The notes under the pieces: model-generated | What the model was told of the DNA's origin: nothing | Databases searched by the model: none | The model's input: the letters and a program-made list of their open reading frames with translations, nothing else | Shown here: one piece after another, positions 1-6,573 of the stretch | Position numbering within the stretch: the first letter of the stretch is position 1 | Layout: each line of letters opens with the position of its first letter | Position numbers and translations under genes: made by a program | NCBI GenBank assembly: GCA_002441045.1 | Contig: DJWQ01000240.1 | Span: forward strand, 1-10,174 | Direction: 5' to 3' | From: Firmicutes bacterium UBA6226 | GTDB taxonomy: Bacteria > Bacillota_A > Clostridia > Peptostreptococcales > Acidaminobacteraceae | Length of the DNA stretch: 10,174 nucleotides

Positions 1-15
1 CTACAAAAAAACAAA

Positions 16-43
16 GGTTAACAATAGGAAAAGATTGTTAACC
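16..43 (-). terminator. Rho-independent terminator-like hairpin (minus strand)
   Basis: GGTTAACAAT at 16-25 and ATTGTTAACC at 34-43 form a perfect 10-bp stem with an 8-base loop. Read on the minus strand, the hairpin is followed by TTTGTTTTTTTG, the layout of an intrinsic terminator. Read on the plus strand it is followed by A residues, so it should not terminate rightward transcription. The hairpin itself is clear. Its role is inferred, and no minus-strand gene to its right ends here. Confidence 0.55.
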
Positions 44-53
44 AAAAAAAAAC

Positions 54-137
54 AAAAAACCGGCAACTATGCGGAAACCTTGGGGTTTGGGGGTGGTTTC
101 ACGGAGCATAGCTACTGGTTCAGAGTTGGTTTTTTTT
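54..137. ncRNA. Nested stem-loop, terminator-like or small structured RNA
   Basis: Three helices nest. AAAAAACC (54-61) pairs with GGTTTTTT (128-135). CTATGC (67-72) pairs with GCATAG (106-111). GAAACC (74-79) pairs with GGTTTC (95-100) and encloses a G-rich loop, TTGGGGTTTGGGGGT. CC at 60-61 can alternatively pair with GG at 117-118, giving a competing outer stem. A run of eight T follows on the plus strand, and on the minus strand the reverse complement ends in GGTTTTTTG plus nine T, so either strand could terminate. It could be a bidirectional terminator, a dispersed intergenic repeat, or a short RNA. I do not recognise a known RNA family. The structure is well supported; the role is not. 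Confidence 0.5.
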
Positions 138-224
138 ATAGCTTAACTATAGCACTTAGTGCTTTCAACATCATGAGAATTTCATTAGAATTCTGTTAAC
201 TGAATATTGAATTTGTATTACAAA

Positions 225-253
225 CAGACAGCTTTCAGTAAAACTGTTATAAT
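225..253 (+). promoter_or_regulatory. Candidate sigma-A promoter of the HD-domain gene
   Basis: A perfect TATAAT -10 box at 248-253 lies 17 bases after CAGACA (225-230), which matches four of six -35 positions. Transcription would begin near 260, giving a leader of about 80 bases before the ATG at 341. No riboswitch-like fold was recognised in that leader. Confidence 0.5.
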
Positions 254-340
254 TGAATCATAATTTTTATAAAGACTCATAGTTTCTATAAAAGCGTATT
301 TTACATAATCCGTTCAATTTTCCAAAGGAGGTATTTTAGT

Positions 341-997
341 ATGAAGGCGTTGGAACGATACAAGCTAAAGCTGGATACTTTTTTAGAAGCGCAGGAACTG
401 CAATCTAAAGTAGAAGTCTTTTTTAATCACTTTCATAAGTTTGATATTTATCAGCACACCATTGAAGTGCTTGAAGAGTTAAATTTACATAAAATAAAAT
501 ATGCACTTGATCAGTCAACCTATGAGCGATGTAAAATGGGCATCCTGCTTCACGATATTGGAAGGGTTATCCCAGCTGATGATGTGTTTGATTTTTGTGA
601 GGCATTTGGATATATCGCCACAAGCTGTGAAAAAAAAGCGCCTGGAATCATGCACCAAATCTGCTCTAGATATTTAGCTGAATCTATTTTTAATATAAAA
701 GATGATGAAGTCCTTGAAGCCATCGAGTGTCATACGACCTTAAAGGCTGAGCCTTCTTTAATTGCTAAAATAGTACATCTTTCAGATAAAACCAGTTGGA
801 AGGAAAAAGAAGTTCAACCTCTGGTTAAAAGATTACGTGAGGCATGTGATTTAGATGAAGCCCTTTTTATTTATCAAAAGCATATTTATGATGGAAGACT
901 AGATATGAACTGCTATCACCCTTGGTCATATGCCGCTTATTTAATTCTAAAGGAAAGAGTAGAAGTGCGTCTGATATGTGAGAAGACCGTAAAATAG
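341..997 (+). CDS. YqeK-like HD-domain phosphohydrolase
   Basis: A soluble 218-residue metal-dependent HD phosphohydrolase. The ligand set of the fold is visible: H39, the HD pair H71-D72 in LLHDIGR, H105, H131 in the HTT motif, and D149 in HLSDK. The sequence DDEVLEAIECHTT followed by an S/AD-K motif closely resembles the YqeK group, whose studied members hydrolyse diadenosine tetraphosphate. The C-terminal region with HPW (193-195) extends slightly beyond a typical YqeK of about 190 residues. The substrate is therefore inferred from family only, and another nucleotide is possible. The start is fixed by AAAGGAGG at 324-331. No signal peptide or membrane segment is seen. The small membrane-protein gene follows 49 bases later and may be co-transcribed. 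Confidence 0.85.
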   Translation: MKALERYKLKLDTFLEAQELQSKVEVFFNHFHKFDIYQHTIEVLEELNLHKIKYALDQSTYERCKMGILLHDIGRVIPADDVFDFCEAFGYIATSCEKKAPGIMHQICSRYLAESIFNIKDDEVLEAIECHTTLKAEPSLIAKIVHLSDKTSWKEKEVQPLVKRLREACDLDEALFIYQKHIYDGRLDMNCYHPWSYAAYLILKERVEVRLICEKTVK

Positions 998-1046
998 TGA
1001 TGCTTATTTACCAAATAAACCAGTATGAGTAGAGAAAGGAATCAAC

Positions 1047-1256
1047 ATGAGTTTAAAACAAAATAATAAAAATACAACGACTAATGAAAATCCAAAGGAA
1101 AAGAAAGCCTACCAAAAAGGGTCTTATATTGGTATCGGGATTGCTTTAGGTGTAACTTATGGCCTTATATTTGATAATCTAGCTTTAGGAATAGCATTAG
1201 GCGTAGCCATAGGGGTAGCATTAGATAGCAATCAACAAAAGCGCAATAAAAATTGA
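1047..1256 (+). CDS. Small glycine-zipper membrane protein
   Basis: A 69-residue protein with a polar, Asn/Lys-rich N-terminus (1-24), two hydrophobic segments (about 27-42 and 45-59) and a basic tail. Glycines are spaced every four residues in both segments: G31, G35, G39 and G48, G52, G56. This GxxxGxxxG glycine zipper drives tight helix packing in membranes, so a helical hairpin that may oligomerise is likely. Similar short glycine-zipper proteins are widespread in Firmicutes without assigned function. The ribosome binding site is GAAAGGA at 1034-1040. The stop codon lies inside a 12-bp tandem repeat. It may share a transcript with the HD phosphohydrolase upstream. Function unknown. Confidence 0.75.
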   Translation: MSLKQNNKNTTTNENPKEKKAYQKGSYIGIGIALGVTYGLIFDNLALGIALGVAIGVALDSNQQKRNKN

Positions 1257-1290
1257 AATAAAAATTGGAATAAAAGTTGAAATAAAAAAA
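1245..1290 (+). repeat. 12-bp tandem repeat spanning a stop codon
   Basis: Three units and part of a fourth: AATAAAAATTGA (1245-1256), AATAAAAATTGG (1257-1268), AATAAAAGTTGA (1269-1280) and AATAAAAAAAG (1281 onward). The first unit supplies the last codons and TGA stop of the glycine-zipper gene. Because the unit is a multiple of three, later copies are in frame but untranslated. It probably arose by slippage. Confidence 0.75.
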
Positions 1291-1345
1291 GCCTACCTCA
1301 ATTTTAACTATTTAAGTGACTTTTATAGTAAAGATTAAGGTAAGC
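1284..1345 (-). terminator. Terminator of the lipoprotein/propeller operon
   Basis: GCCTACCTCAATTTTAACTA (1291-1310) and TAGTAAAGATTAAGGTAAGC (1326-1345) pair at about 16 of 20 positions. On the minus strand the hairpin is followed directly by TTTTTTTATTT. It begins 9 bases past the stop of the SLH propeller gene, so it should end that operon. On the plus strand it is followed by only a weak T tract, so read-through from the glycine-zipper gene is possible. Confidence 0.8.
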
Positions 1346-1353
1346 TCAATTTA

Positions 1354-3000
1354 TTATTGTGTTAAATATTGATAGAGATGTAGCATTGTGATATAAGCTT
1401 GTTGTCTTTGGTAACCACCTTTTGGATTAAATCTATTATTTCCAACACCTGACATGATTTTGAGATCGTAAACATAGCCAATGGATTCTAATGCCCATGG
1501 TGCAGTTTCAGACTGATCAGAAAAATTTGGATACTTTGAAGTATTAGTTTTGCCTAGCGCAGCTGCAGTAGCGAAAAGCATTCTAGCTGCTTGCTCTCGT
1601 GTAATTTCTTTATTTGGAGAAAATGTAGTTTGTGATGTACCATTAATGATGTCGAGTGCATATGCAGCAAAAATATCATCTTTATTAACTTGTGATAAAT
1701 TACTTATATCTTCAAATGTAAGTGATTTTGGTAATTCGATATTCTGTTGAGCTAGATAATTTTGAATGGGCATTTTGGTAGTTTCTTCAATACAGATTAT
1801 TGCCAATGTACAAAACTCACTTCGGGTCATAATTTTCATATAGTCATTTTGCATATCAAGTGGGACAAGTTTACGGTACTCAGCTTCCCTAACTTCTGCA
1901 ATTGCCCAACTTGAAGGTGAGTCCTGTAGATTTTGAGCAGTCAATCTAAATGCATTATTGTTTGTAGTCTCGCTTTTATACGTTCCTTTTTTTCCTCCGC
2001 CTGTCCAAAGAGTGTTGTCTTTTTTAATAATTGCCATATTTGAGTAAACTGATACATACAAGACATTGTCCTCTAGTTTTGTCGGAACTAAGTCATCAGG
2101 TACAATTTGATTATCTCCCCAAGTCCATAAAGTATGATCTGATTTCACAGCTAGAAATGTATTATCGTAAATTGCAGCTTGGATCACTTGATCCATAACC
2201 TTTATTGGTGACAAAACTGGACCAGTGATTATGCCTTCATGTGTATATAGCTTACCACTGTCACCATTACCACACATCCAAAGTGAACCATCTTTTCTAA
2301 TGATCATCGTGTTGCTGCTGTAACTGGCTACTGACTGCACATCTGTAAGTACTTTTTCAGGTGTTAAAACTGGATTGGTATGACCAACCCCTAAAGCACC
2401 TGAACTTACCCCGTCTTTATCCGTACTCCATGCCCATAGGACATCGTCCTCGTCGATAAAAAAGCGATTCGAGCCACCAGTAGCAATGTATTTCACTTTT
2501 TTATCATGTTCAACTTTTACAAAGGATTTGTCTTCAAGCTCAAAAAGTTCTCCATTTGTTTTTAGAACCATAAGTATATTACTATAATAGGGTTCTAGGG
2601 CTACTGAACTGACATCCGTTAAGAGCTGTGAAGGTACTGTAGAGCTATATTTTCCAATCCTTCCCCAGTACCATAAAGTACCATCTCTCTTAACGGCTAA
2701 TACCGCATATCGGTTAGCAGCTACCGACTTGACATCATTTAATAGTACGATAGGTTCGTCAATGTAGGCGTCATTTTTTAGTAACAATTCCTGAGCGTTA
2801 TCTCCAAATCCCCAAAGTGTGCCATCTTTAGTAATATAAAAAGTAGTTCCCCAACCAACAGTAGTTGTACCAGCTTCACCAACTGCAAAACTTGGTGTAA
2901 CAGAATTGCTCATCAGCATAATAAAAGCACTGAAAAGCAAAACCAATTGACAAACTTTCAAATGCTTTAATTGAGTTAAAAAATGATTTGAATTTGACAT
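1354..3000 (-). CDS. Secreted RCC1-type beta-propeller with SLH wall anchor
   Basis: A 548-residue surface protein. A signal peptide spans about 1-40 (basic start, hydrophobic 18-30, likely cleavage near SFA-VG). Seven RCC1-like repeats follow, marked by a V-x-x-V/A strand and a DGTLW-x-x-G turn. Their turns lie near residues 59-66, 107-113, 149-156, 187-192, 238-244, 289-295 and 329-335, enough for a complete seven-bladed propeller. The third and fourth repeats are degenerate. Residues 362-406 form a divergent SLH-type segment with ITRSEF-like MTRSEF. Two clearer SLH domains follow at about 429-479 (ITREQAARML) and 492-545. SLH domains bind pyruvylated secondary wall polymers, so the propeller should sit on the cell surface. 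It is the last gene of the operon, 11 bases after the small lipoprotein gene; its AAGGAGG site (3007-3013) overlaps that gene's stop. The ligand is unknown. Confidence 0.88.
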   Translation of the reverse strand: MSNSNHFLTQLKHLKVCQLVLLFSAFIMLMSNSVTPSFAVGEAGTTTVGWGTTFYITKDGTLWGFGDNAQELLLKNDAYIDEPIVLLNDVKSVAANRYAVLAVKRDGTLWYWGRIGKYSSTVPSQLLTDVSSVALEPYYSNILMVLKTNGELFELEDKSFVKVEHDKKVKYIATGGSNRFFIDEDDVLWAWSTDKDGVSSGALGVGHTNPVLTPEKVLTDVQSVASYSSNTMIIRKDGSLWMCGNGDSGKLYTHEGIITGPVLSPIKVMDQVIQAAIYDNTFLAVKSDHTLWTWGDNQIVPDDLVPTKLEDNVLYVSVYSNMAIIKKDNTLWTGGGKKGTYKSETTNNNAFRLTAQNLQDSPSSWAIAEVREAEYRKLVPLDMQNDYMKIMTRSEFCTLAIICIEETTKMPIQNYLAQQNIELPKSLTFEDISNLSQVNKDDIFAAYALDIINGTSQTTFSPNKEITREQAARMLFATAAALGKTNTSKYPNFSDQSETAPWALESIGYVYDLKIMSGVGNNRFNPKGGYQRQQAYITMLHLYQYLTQ

Positions 3001-3011
3001 TATATGCCTCC

Positions 3012-3557
3012 TTAAATTGAACTAAATGCATCTATTATTTCTTGTTTATTTGGGTGTGGACCAACCATATCCTCAGTAGGGAAAACGAGTATTGCATTTT
3101 GATTAATAAAACACTTACTGCTTACGACTTTGCCGTTGATTTCAATCCCAAAAAAAGTGATATAACTTTCATTCTGTGCTGTATTTATGTTCTCTATGGC
3201 TTTTGGATCAGTAGAATCGGGATCAAATAAGTACATCTCAAACGGAATGTAATTGATGCTAAAACCATAGCCACTTATAGCGCCAATTGCTGAGGCATCT
3301 TTTGGAACCGCATCGCCTATATCTAAATTATTTGCTTTTAATTTTTCTCTAAAGGTAGCAATGAAATCATCAAATAAGTCAGATTGATCAATTTGAGCAG
3401 CCTCAATAGTTTCAACAGCTTCAGCAGCTTCAGCAGCTTCAGCAGCTTCTGAAATTGATGTTACAGCTGTGTTTTCATTTGAAGTAGCGTCACATGCGGT
3501 TAATGTAAAAACAATCATCATGCTGATCAATATTAGTTTTAAATTAATTTTTATCAT
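3012..3557 (-). CDS. Small lipoprotein with EAA-repeat linker
   Basis: A 181-residue lipoprotein. A hydrophobic signal (6-20) ends in the lipobox LTAC, with lipidated C22. An acidic linker with the tandem EAAEAAEAAEA pattern spans about 37-54. A globular domain (60-181) follows, containing an FEMYLFD strand (106-112), a segment resembling a gly-rich sheet, and a C-terminal helix with NKQEIIDAF. The domain recalls uncharacterised clostridial lipoproteins with an E-x-Y-x-YD strand and an IIDAF tail, but I cannot name a family with certainty. It should be attached to the outer face of the membrane. The ribosome binding site AGGAGGA (3561-3567) overlaps the stop of the preceding EF-hand lipoprotein gene, with 8 bases between them. 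Confidence 0.8.
   Translation of the reverse strand: MIKINLKLILISMMIVFTLTACDATSNENTAVTSISEAAEAAEAAEAVETIEAAQIDQSDLFDDFIATFREKLKANNLDIGDAVPKDASAIGAISGYGFSINYIPFEMYLFDPDSTDPKAIENINTAQNESYITFFGIEINGKVVSSKCFINQNAILVFPTEDMVGPHPNKQEIIDAFSSI
3412..3447. repeat. 9-bp tandem repeat inside the small lipoprotein gene
   Basis: Three exact copies of TCAGCAGCT (3421-3447), preceded by one variant copy TCAACAGCT (3412-3420). The unit encodes E-A-A on the minus strand and makes the linker behind the lipid anchor. The length is a multiple of three, so gain or loss of copies would alter linker length without a frameshift. Confidence 0.85.
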
Positions 3558-3565
3558 TTTTCCTC

Positions 3566-4483
3566 CTAATCATTTGGTGTAATTGTAAGTTCGTAAATAT
3601 CAAGAATACCTGATTCACCTTTTCCCTCATAATAAAGTTTAAAGGCTTCACCAGCAAAAATTTGATTAAATGCATCTGTGTTAACTATAGAGCTAAAGCC
3701 AAGTGCACCATGATTGTTTAATTCATAATCCTCTTCAAGATACATAGATAACAGCGGCGAAATAAATCCAGGTGACAATTCAAAATCTGGCATAGCTTTG
3801 AGTTGAACATCAAAATCACTCATTAGCTCAATAAAGGTCGTGCCTTCATTAAAATCAGCATATTGATTAGGGTGATAGCCACCAATGCCTGCTCTTAATA
3901 TTTTTAAGGATACAGGATGACCTTCATCCTCATCTAAAGCAATTTGATAATCTGGATGTGTAGGCTGACTAATTACAGAAGACGTTGGATATAAATCGAT
4001 ACCACCGATCTGAGCGATGAAGTCATTAAGCTCATCAAGAGTGATAATCCCATCTTGTAGATCGTCAAAGATATAGAAGAAATCCTCTTCATAAGGTTGC
4101 CATTCATCTTGTGTTAGTTCTCCAGATTGATCGGTGTCAAGTTCTTCAAACCATTCTGAGCTACCATCAAGCAAGATTTCAAGGCCGTTGAAAAATGCAG
4201 GGGTTTCAAACATAATTTCAACATCTGTCCAATTTGCTTGAATTTCGTATCCATAAATAGTGTTGGTGTACTTAAAATCAATATTGAATTTGCCACCAGA
4301 CAAACTGTTATCATCTACATCATTGGCATAATTATTATTTTCAGTAACACTATTATTATCTTCTGAAGCAAATGAAGTGGTCTGTATATTGGCATTATTA
4401 TCTACCGTTTCAATTTGATTACATCCTGATAATAAAAAGAGGATAAAAAAGAGCATCAATATTAGAGTTCGTTTTTTATTCAT
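3566..4483 (-). CDS. Lipoprotein with paired EF-hand-like loops
   Basis: A lipoprotein of 305 residues from the ATG at 4483. This start gives a compact signal MNKKRTLILMLFF... ending in lipobox LSGC, with C21 lipidated. An upstream ATG at 4528 would add 15 residues, overlap the previous gene and lack a clear ribosome binding site; the chosen start has only a modest one (GAGGG). An Asn/Asp/Ser-rich linker spans about 24-63. The first EF-hand-like loop lies at 116-127 (DTDQSGELTQDE), with D1, D3, S5, G6 and E12 in place. About 12 residues later, a second loop at 140-151 (DDLQDGIITLDE) keeps D1, D5, G6, I8 and E12 but has Leu at position 3. Together they form a plausible calcium-binding pair. 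The rest is an unrecognised beta-rich region. It is in the operon 13 bases after the duplicated-domain lipoprotein gene. Confidence 0.82.
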   Translation of the reverse strand: MNKKRTLILMLFFILFLLSGCNQIETVDNNANIQTTSFASEDNNSVTENNNYANDVDDNSLSGGKFNIDFKYTNTIYGYEIQANWTDVEIMFETPAFFNGLEILLDGSSEWFEELDTDQSGELTQDEWQPYEEDFFYIFDDLQDGIITLDELNDFIAQIGGIDLYPTSSVISQPTHPDYQIALDEDEGHPVSLKILRAGIGGYHPNQYADFNEGTTFIELMSDFDVQLKAMPDFELSPGFISPLLSMYLEEDYELNNHGALGFSSIVNTDAFNQIFAGEAFKLYYEGKGESGILDIYELTITPND

Positions 4484-4496
4484 GTTTTCCCTCACT

Positions 4497-5312
4497 TTAG
4501 TTTTTCGATACAATTGTAATCTGAACATATGGGTCGTTACCCGTACCTGTTAATTGGCTTATTAAAATGGTTACGGTGTAACCAGCAGTCTCGCCTTCGA
4601 TTTGAACAGCTTTTTGGTATTCAGTAGAACTATCAAGCTTGATATTAAAGTCAGATAGGTCACTGTAGAATGCGACGCCTTCGTCAAATTGATCTGAGGG
4701 CAGAATTAAGTCGATAAAACCACTTCCACTTGGCGCCAATGAGCAGCCTATTATTTTTGCCTTAGAATAAATTGGAACTTCATCTTCTGGATAATTGTCA
4801 TCTAAATTCACCTCACTTGCAGAGGTATAAGACAATATTGAACTACTTGATTCATCTTCGTTTGAATCTAACGTAGATACATCATCAGTTTGGTAAGTTA
4901 TATAGACGTTTACACCTTCATCTATAGATTCAATTGTAAGCCCTTTGATAAATACGTCACCGTATGAAAATCCTTCATAATAAGCTTGATCCTCTCCAGC
5001 ATATGCGATATCTAAATCAAATTCGTTGACATAGTAGTTTAAAAGGGTTTCGTAATTTTCATCAACTGTGTATAGTAATGTATAATTGTTTGTATTAAAG
5101 TTACTTTCATCTAGTATTTTAGCGTTTGAATAGATTGGTACAGGCATTTTTTGTGCGCTTTCGCTTGAAACAGCAATATTGTCATTTGAATCAGTAGTAT
5201 CTGATGGGGTTGCTTTTGTGCAGCCAGATAAACAGAAAATAATGAGAATAGCAACTAAGCCAGCCGATCGCATCTTTTTAAATAGGTATAGTTGAATTAG
5301 GTGTGAATTCAT
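4497..5312 (-). CDS. Lipoprotein with a duplicated VPIYS-type domain
   Basis: A lipoprotein of 271 residues from the ATG at 5312, which has GGAGGC (5317-5322) at good spacing. A longer GTG-started frame reaching 5408 would overlap the upstream gene and spoil the signal peptide, so it is rejected. The signal ends at lipobox LSGC, with C31 as the lipid site. Two related domains follow: about 56-141, beginning VPIYSNAKI, and about 177-271, beginning VPIYSKAKI. They are joined by a Ser/Asp/Glu-rich linker (143-172). Each half continues with a Y/L-x-V/I strand, a helix around a NYY or AFYSD motif, and closing beta strands, matching an uncharacterised Firmicute lipoprotein domain type. Function unknown. 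It lies 16 bases after the stop of the preceding lipoprotein gene. Confidence 0.82.
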   Translation of the reverse strand: MNSHLIQLYLFKKMRSAGLVAILIIFCLSGCTKATPSDTTDSNDNIAVSSESAQKMPVPIYSNAKILDESNFNTNNYTLLYTVDENYETLLNYYVNEFDLDIAYAGEDQAYYEGFSYGDVFIKGLTIESIDEGVNVYITYQTDDVSTLDSNEDESSSSILSYTSASEVNLDDNYPEDEVPIYSKAKIIGCSLAPSGSGFIDLILPSDQFDEGVAFYSDLSDFNIKLDSSTEYQKAVQIEGETAGYTVTILISQLTGTGNDPYVQITIVSKN

Positions 5313-5328
5313 AATTGCCTCCATATTT

Positions 5329-6144
5329 TTAATCATTATTTGCATCCCACCACGGTGGCATAAAATCACCTTGATAAGAATAATCAAAGTACTCTTGTGT
5401 ATAATCACTTGGCATTTCGAAAACGCTCAGTTCAAAAGGTTCCGTTGAAAAATGACTGAAAATGAAGTGTATGACTTCAGAGTCATTATTGTATTGCTTA
5501 TATTCAGTTAACACTTGATTGTTCATTATCAACTCATAACTTATATTGAAGTCCTTATCATCTGAAGGGATAATGTACTTATAAACTGTACCATTATCGG
5601 TTTCAATGATTTCAAGCGGATCAGTTGAGACGATTCTTAATAATAAATCAAATAGAAAATCAGATGCAGGACTTAAATAGGTTTTAACTTGCTGTGTGTT
5701 ATCTAATATATAATTAACAAGTCCATCTGATTCAATTTCCCTTATAAAAACAAGATCATTATTCATATTGGGCTGATAGAAATAGCTTGCAATTTTACCA
5801 TCAAACATATAGAAATCTATTGGATTCGTATTTTCTCCAATTGCTTGATAAGAAAATTGTAAATATTCTGAATTACCACATTGATAAAATAAAAAATTGT
5901 ATGGGCTCACCTGATTCATATCATCTGATGCAAAAGTTGTTTCTTCAAGTACAGTGGTTTCATCAGATTCAGTTGTTTCTAAAGGATCAAGAGTTTGCAT
6001 TTGAGACTCATTTTCATACTGTTTTTTTGTATCGAGTTCTTGTATATCCGCAGATTCGGAAGGAAACAATTTTTGACAGCCCATAAGTGTAAAAGAAAAT
6101 AGAATTAAGAATACAATAATCATTATTTTTACTTGCCTTATCAT
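5329..6144 (-). CDS. Lipoprotein of unknown function
   Basis: A 271-residue lipoprotein. A long hydrophobic signal (6-20) ends in lipobox LMGC, with C23. A Glu/Thr/Asp-rich linker spans about 25-78. A folded domain from about 80 to 250 contains strands such as FYMFDGKIASYFYQ (111-124) and VYKYIIP (187-193) and a helix near 161-171. The tail is rich in Tyr, Trp and acidic residues (FMPPWWD). The strand pattern is loosely reminiscent of LolA-like lipoprotein-binding folds, but that is weak and no family is assigned. The ribosome binding site is AAGGAGA (6149-6155). It is the second gene of the operon, 14 bases after the DUF1508-like gene. The linker motif TTFASDD resembles TTSFASED in the EF-hand lipoprotein. 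Confidence 0.78.
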   Translation of the reverse strand: MIRQVKIMIIVFLILFSFTLMGCQKLFPSESADIQELDTKKQYENESQMQTLDPLETTESDETTVLEETTFASDDMNQVSPYNFLFYQCGNSEYLQFSYQAIGENTNPIDFYMFDGKIASYFYQPNMNNDLVFIREIESDGLVNYILDNTQQVKTYLSPASDFLFDLLLRIVSTDPLEIIETDNGTVYKYIIPSDDKDFNISYELIMNNQVLTEYKQYNNDSEVIHFIFSHFSTEPFELSVFEMPSDYTQEYFDYSYQGDFMPPWWDANND

Positions 6145-6158
6145 GTAATCTCCTTTCT

Positions 6159-6548
6159 TTAAAGTATTAAGTCAATAATGCCAGCTTCAACAACGTTATT
6201 CTTTAAATCTGAAATTGCTCTTACGCAATCACTGTAAAGATCAAAAGAGTTGCTAGTGAAAATAATTTCTCCACTAAAGCCAATCAATGAAAAGCGAGTC
6301 CCTTCCTTTATTGTTCTCACTAAAAAATAGGGATAGGGCTCTTTATTATTGCTTGTGCCTTCGCAATCATCTTCATTTTTGATTGCAGCTACTTTTGAAG
6401 TATCACGAATCAGTGAAATACATCTTTCAATTTCAGAGCGACTGCTGAAGCTTTTGGAAATAATCGTCGTTTGTTCATTTTGTAATTTGTAAGTAAAGTA
6501 AAATTGATCGGTAGAGGTGAGCTTGATCTCAAAATAGGACTGTTTCAT
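6159..6548 (-). CDS. DUF1508/YegP-like two-repeat protein
   Basis: A 129-residue protein from the ATG at 6548. The frame extends upstream to a TTG at 6566, but AGGAGG (6553-6558) lies between them and serves the ATG, so the shorter form is chosen. It has no signal peptide or membrane segment, making it the only apparently cytoplasmic product of the operon. Two halves (about 5-52 and 73-118) share the layout YF-x-hydrophobic strand, a middle strand, I-I-x-x-S/T-S-x-S/F, then a helix with C-x-x-x-I-S-x-L/I. This resembles the tandem DUF1508 (YegP, UPF0339) fold, a small domain of unclear function. The second Ser-Ser-lysine-type core is diverged, so family membership is probable rather than certain. 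As the first gene it sits directly behind the promoter with the GTCA array. Confidence 0.75.
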   Translation of the reverse strand: MKQSYFEIKLTSTDQFYFTYKLQNEQTTIISKSFSSRSEIERCISLIRDTSKVAAIKNEDDCEGTSNNKEPYPYFLVRTIKEGTRFSLIGFSGEIIFTSNSFDLYSDCVRAISDLKNNVVEAGIIDLIL

Positions 6549-6573
6549 TGGACCTCCTAATTGCAACCTTTTC

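Larger units (their letters stand above)
1..340. other. Non-coding left end with two stem-loops and a promoter
   Basis: No convincing gene is seen in this stretch. It holds two strong inverted repeats near the left edge (16-43 and 54-137), each bordered by A or T tracts. A small perfect hairpin, AGCAC-TTA-GTGCT, lies at 151-163. A candidate promoter at 225-253 and the ribosome binding site of the HD-domain gene at 324-331 follow. The remainder (about 164-224 and 254-320) is AT-rich spacer with no recognisable riboswitch. The gene to the left lies outside the window, so it is unclear which transcript the left hairpins terminate. Confidence 0.7.

Noticed and set aside
82..96. G-quadruplex from GGGG-TTT-GGGGG-T-GG.
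   Set aside because: Only three runs of usable length are adjacent, so at best a weak two-layer quadruplex could form, and the competing stem-loop is stronger.
69..146. A 25-codon open frame inside the left structured element (ATG at 69).
   Set aside because: No ribosome binding site precedes it and it lies within a strong stem-loop, so translation is unlikely.
1550..1750. A 66-codon plus-strand open frame.
   Set aside because: It is antisense to the SLH domains of the propeller gene, whose protein motifs are clear; the frame is a by-product.
5787..6086. A 99-codon plus-strand open frame.
   Set aside because: It lies entirely opposite a well-supported lipoprotein gene with signal peptide and ribosome binding site, and shows no domain of its own.
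5329..6144. LolA-like fold for the second operon gene.
   Set aside because: The resemblance rests only on a general strand pattern; no diagnostic motif was found, so it is left as unknown.
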